Below are positions 31,561 through 33,276 of a DNA stretch of 33,276 bases, piece by piece (the stretch's first letter is position 1; each line of letters opens with the position of its first letter). The stretch covers positions 1 through 33,276 of the forward strand of contig DCFP01000165.1 in assembly GCA_002319925.1 (NCBI GenBank), in the 5' to 3' direction. The stretch comes from Holophagaceae bacterium UBA1801. GTDB taxonomy: Bacteria > Acidobacteriota > Holophagae > Holophagales > Holophagaceae. The notes below the pieces were generated by a model. That model made no database searches. It was not told the DNA's origin and saw only the letters and a program-made list of their open reading frames with translations. Both the position numbers and the translations under genes were made by a program.

Positions 31561-32508
31561 ATGTCCAAGAAAATCGCTCTCATCGCCATCGGCGGCAACG
31601 CGCTCCTGCAGGAGAAAGAGCGCGGCCTCCAGGAAGAACAGCTCGAGAACGCCCGGGCCTGCGCGGAGATGTTCGCCAACGTCATCAAGGCGGGCTTCTC
31701 CCTCTGCATCGTCCACGGGAACGGGCCGCAGGTGGGCAATATCCTGATCCAGCAGGAAGCCGGCGCCAACCGCATTCCCCCCTACACACTGGACATCTGC
31801 GACGCCATGACCCAGGGCTCTATGGGCTACATGATCGAGCGCTTGCTCATCAACCGCCTCCAGTTCATGAACCTCAAGACGCCCGTCACCTCCGTGCTCA
31901 CCGAGGTCGTGGTGGACAAAAGCGATCCCGGTTTCCAGAACCCCACCAAGCCCGTGGGTCCCTTCTACAAGGAGTTCCGCGCCCTCGAACTCATGAAGGA
32001 AAAGGGCTGGCACATGAAGGAAGATGCCGGCCGCGGCTGGCGGAAGGTGGTGCCCTCACCCAAACCCCTGGAGATCATCCAGCTGGATGCAGTGAAGCTC
32101 CTGCTGGAATCCGGCCATTGCGTGATCGCCGGCGGCGGCGGTGGCATCCCGGTAATCCGCGACGTCTCCGGTTTATTGGTAGGCGTGGAAGCGGTCATCG
32201 ACAAGGACCGCCTCTCCTCGCTCCTGGCCGAGCAGCTGGGCGCGGACACTTACGTGATCCTCACGGGCGTCCCCAAGGTCGCCATCGATTTCGGCAAGCC
32301 CACCCAGCGCTGGATGGATCGCATGACCGCCAGCGAAGCGGCCAAGCACCTGGCGGAAGGCCAGTTCCCGCCCGGTTCCATGGGTCCCAAGATCGAGTCG
32401 GCTTTGGCTTTCATCAAGGCCGGCGGACACGAGGTGTTGATCACCACACCCGAAGCCCTCGAAAGGGAAGACTACGAAAAGGTCGGCACCCGCATCGTCC
32501 GCGATTGA
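31561..32508 (+). CDS. arcC: Carbamate kinase
   Basis: A 315-residue amino-acid-kinase-fold enzyme that makes ATP from carbamoyl phosphate and ADP, releasing carbamate. The opening IALIAIGGNALLQ, then VHGNGPQVGNILIQQE (about 60-75), PTKPVGPFYKEFRA, and IAGGGGGIPVIRDVSGLLVGVEAVIDKDRLSSLLAEQL form the family signature. The C-terminal ILTGVPKVAIDFGKPTQ and GSMGPKIESALAFIKAGG are also standard. Together with arcB it would yield ATP from citrulline. No arginine deiminase or antiporter is in the window. Confidence 0.95.
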   Translation: MSKKIALIAIGGNALLQEKERGLQEEQLENARACAEMFANVIKAGFSLCIVHGNGPQVGNILIQQEAGANRIPPYTLDICDAMTQGSMGYMIERLLINRLQFMNLKTPVTSVLTEVVVDKSDPGFQNPTKPVGPFYKEFRALELMKEKGWHMKEDAGRGWRKVVPSPKPLEIIQLDAVKLLLESGHCVIAGGGGGIPVIRDVSGLLVGVEAVIDKDRLSSLLAEQLGADTYVILTGVPKVAIDFGKPTQRWMDRMTASEAAKHLAEGQFPPGSMGPKIESALAFIKAGGHEVLITTPEALEREDYEKVGTRIVRD

Positions 32509-32543
32509 CCGTTCAATCCGGTTGCTTGACCGACTGAGGCTAA

Positions 32544-32591
32544 CCCTGGCAGGCGCGTTCCCGCTACATTGTGGGAGTGAACCTGCCAGGG
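32544..32591 (+). promoter_or_regulatory. Inverted repeat overlapping the htrA ribosome-binding site
   Basis: CCCTGGCAGG (32544-32553) and CCTGCCAGGG (32582-32591) are exact inverses 28 bases apart. The right arm contains the probable Shine-Dalgarno sequence (CAGGGG) of the protease at 32598. If the left arm is transcribed, the hairpin would hide the ribosome-binding site; if not, the repeat could be a repressor site around the promoter. TACATT (32565-32570) is a possible -10 without a clear -35. Confidence 0.45.
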
Positions 32592-32597
32592 GTTTTC

Positions 32598-33276
32598 ATG
32601 CGAAAAGCCATCATCCTAACCATCTTGATTTGCGCCGGAGTGCTGGTGGGCTGGTGCAGCAGCCAGGCCCTGCAGAGGGTTTCCGTAGGGCCCCGCCCCA
32701 TAACGAAACGCGGGCCCCTTCTGACCGAGGAACAGGTCTTCATCGACCGCTTCAAGGAAGCCAAGCCTTCAGTCGTCTACATCACCTCCATCGCCTTCCA
32801 GCAGGACTGGTTCTCGGCGGACGTCCAGGCGGTTCCCACGGGCACAGGTTCGGGCTTCATCTGGGACGAGCAGGGGCATATCGTCACCAACTACCACGTC
32901 ATCGAGCAGGCCCAGGATCTAGAGGTCACGCTCAGCGATCACACCACCCACCAGGCCAAGGTCGTGGGGCTGGCGCCGGAAAAGGATCTGGCGGTGCTAC
33001 AGCTGGTGACCCGTCCGGCGCAGCTCCGGCCCATTCCCATCGGCACCAGCGCTGATCTCCAGGTGGGTCAGCGGGTATTGGCCATCGGCAACCCCTTCGG
33101 TCTGGATCAGACCCTCACCACCGGCGTGGTGTCAGCCCTGGGCCGAGAGATCCAGAGCGCCACGCGGCGACGCATCTCCGGCGTCATCCAGACCGACGCG
33201 GCCATCAATCCTGGCAATTCGGGTGGTCCCCTTTTGGACAGTTCCGGCCGGCTCATCGGCGTGAACACGGCCATCC
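32598..33276 (+). CDS. HtrA/DegP-type trypsin-like serine protease (5' part, runs off the window)
   Basis: 226 codons are visible before the window edge. An N-terminal TM or uncleaved signal (about 4-20, AIILTILICAGVLVGW) anchors it, so the protease domain is periplasmic. The catalytic triad is present: His100 in IVTNYHVIE, Asp130 in KDLAVLQL and Ser208 in NPGNSGGPLL. GTGSGFIWD and AIGNPFGLDQTLTTGVVSALGRE are typical of the DegQ/HtrA family. PDZ domains would lie beyond the end. The start ATG has CAGGGG 7 bases upstream; an in-frame GTG at 32577 is possible. The role would be envelope protein quality control. Confidence 0.93.
   Translation, partial: MRKAIILTILICAGVLVGWCSSQALQRVSVGPRPITKRGPLLTEEQVFIDRFKEAKPSVVYITSIAFQQDWFSADVQAVPTGTGSGFIWDEQGHIVTNYHVIEQAQDLEVTLSDHTTHQAKVVGLAPEKDLAVLQLVTRPAQLRPIPIGTSADLQVGQRVLAIGNPFGLDQTLTTGVVSALGREIQSATRRRISGVIQTDAAINPGNSGGPLLDSSGRLIGVNTAI

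Overview
The window comes from the chromosome of a GC-rich Gram-negative bacterium. Outer-membrane and LPS functions are plain: a patatin fused to an Omp85-type barrel, an ADP-heptose epimerase and two family-9 heptosyltransferases. The mix of genes and the protein styles remind me of Acidobacteriota, class Holophagae (Geothrix/Holophaga-like), but that is inference and no search was run.

Layout. 1-3666 (+): the 3' end of rpiB, a palindromic repeat, rph, and a PlpD-like patatin/Omp85 protein. 3722-7077: a minus-strand AraC regulator divergent from an aldo/keto reductase - MIF-type tautomerase - aldo/keto reductase cassette. 7115-12105 (-): a likely LPS-core operon (two GT9 transferases with a broken GT9 stub between them, a DUF1573 protein, an EamA transporter, hldD). 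12200-17798 (+): a sigma-54 activator, then DUF177-rpmF-plsX, a strong terminator, pyrH, and a GlcD-type FAD oxidase. 17811-23301: a TetR-controlled accessory operon. 23314-29399 (-): a threonine operon (leader/attenuator, thrA, thrC, asd, P1-family peptidase). 29543-33276 (+): a glycerophosphodiesterase, a second copy of the palindromic repeat, arcB-arcC, and the 5' part of an HtrA protease.

The most unusual part is 17811-22594. A near-perfect TetR operator lies between tetR and a minus-strand operon. In order, that operon encodes a class I methyltransferase, a rhodanese/multi-TM protein with a cysteine cluster, and a single polypeptide joining an Lgt-like membrane domain to a radical SAM domain resembling tetraether synthase (Tes/MJ0619). 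Three tandem mini-proteins of 41-47 residues follow. Each has one membrane segment, and two of them end it in Phe-Gly-Ala-Cys, close to a lipobox. I read this as a candidate lipid or lipopeptide modification system.

The threonine operon shows a ribosome-mediated attenuator: a Thr-codon-rich leader, an antiterminator and a terminator. Its threonine synthase has Gln at the position of the PLP-binding Lys. The GT9 stub looks like the scar of recombination with a diverged allele. A 96-bp and an 85-bp palindrome of the same family lie at the 3' ends of two genes; one of them supplies the stop codon of rpiB.
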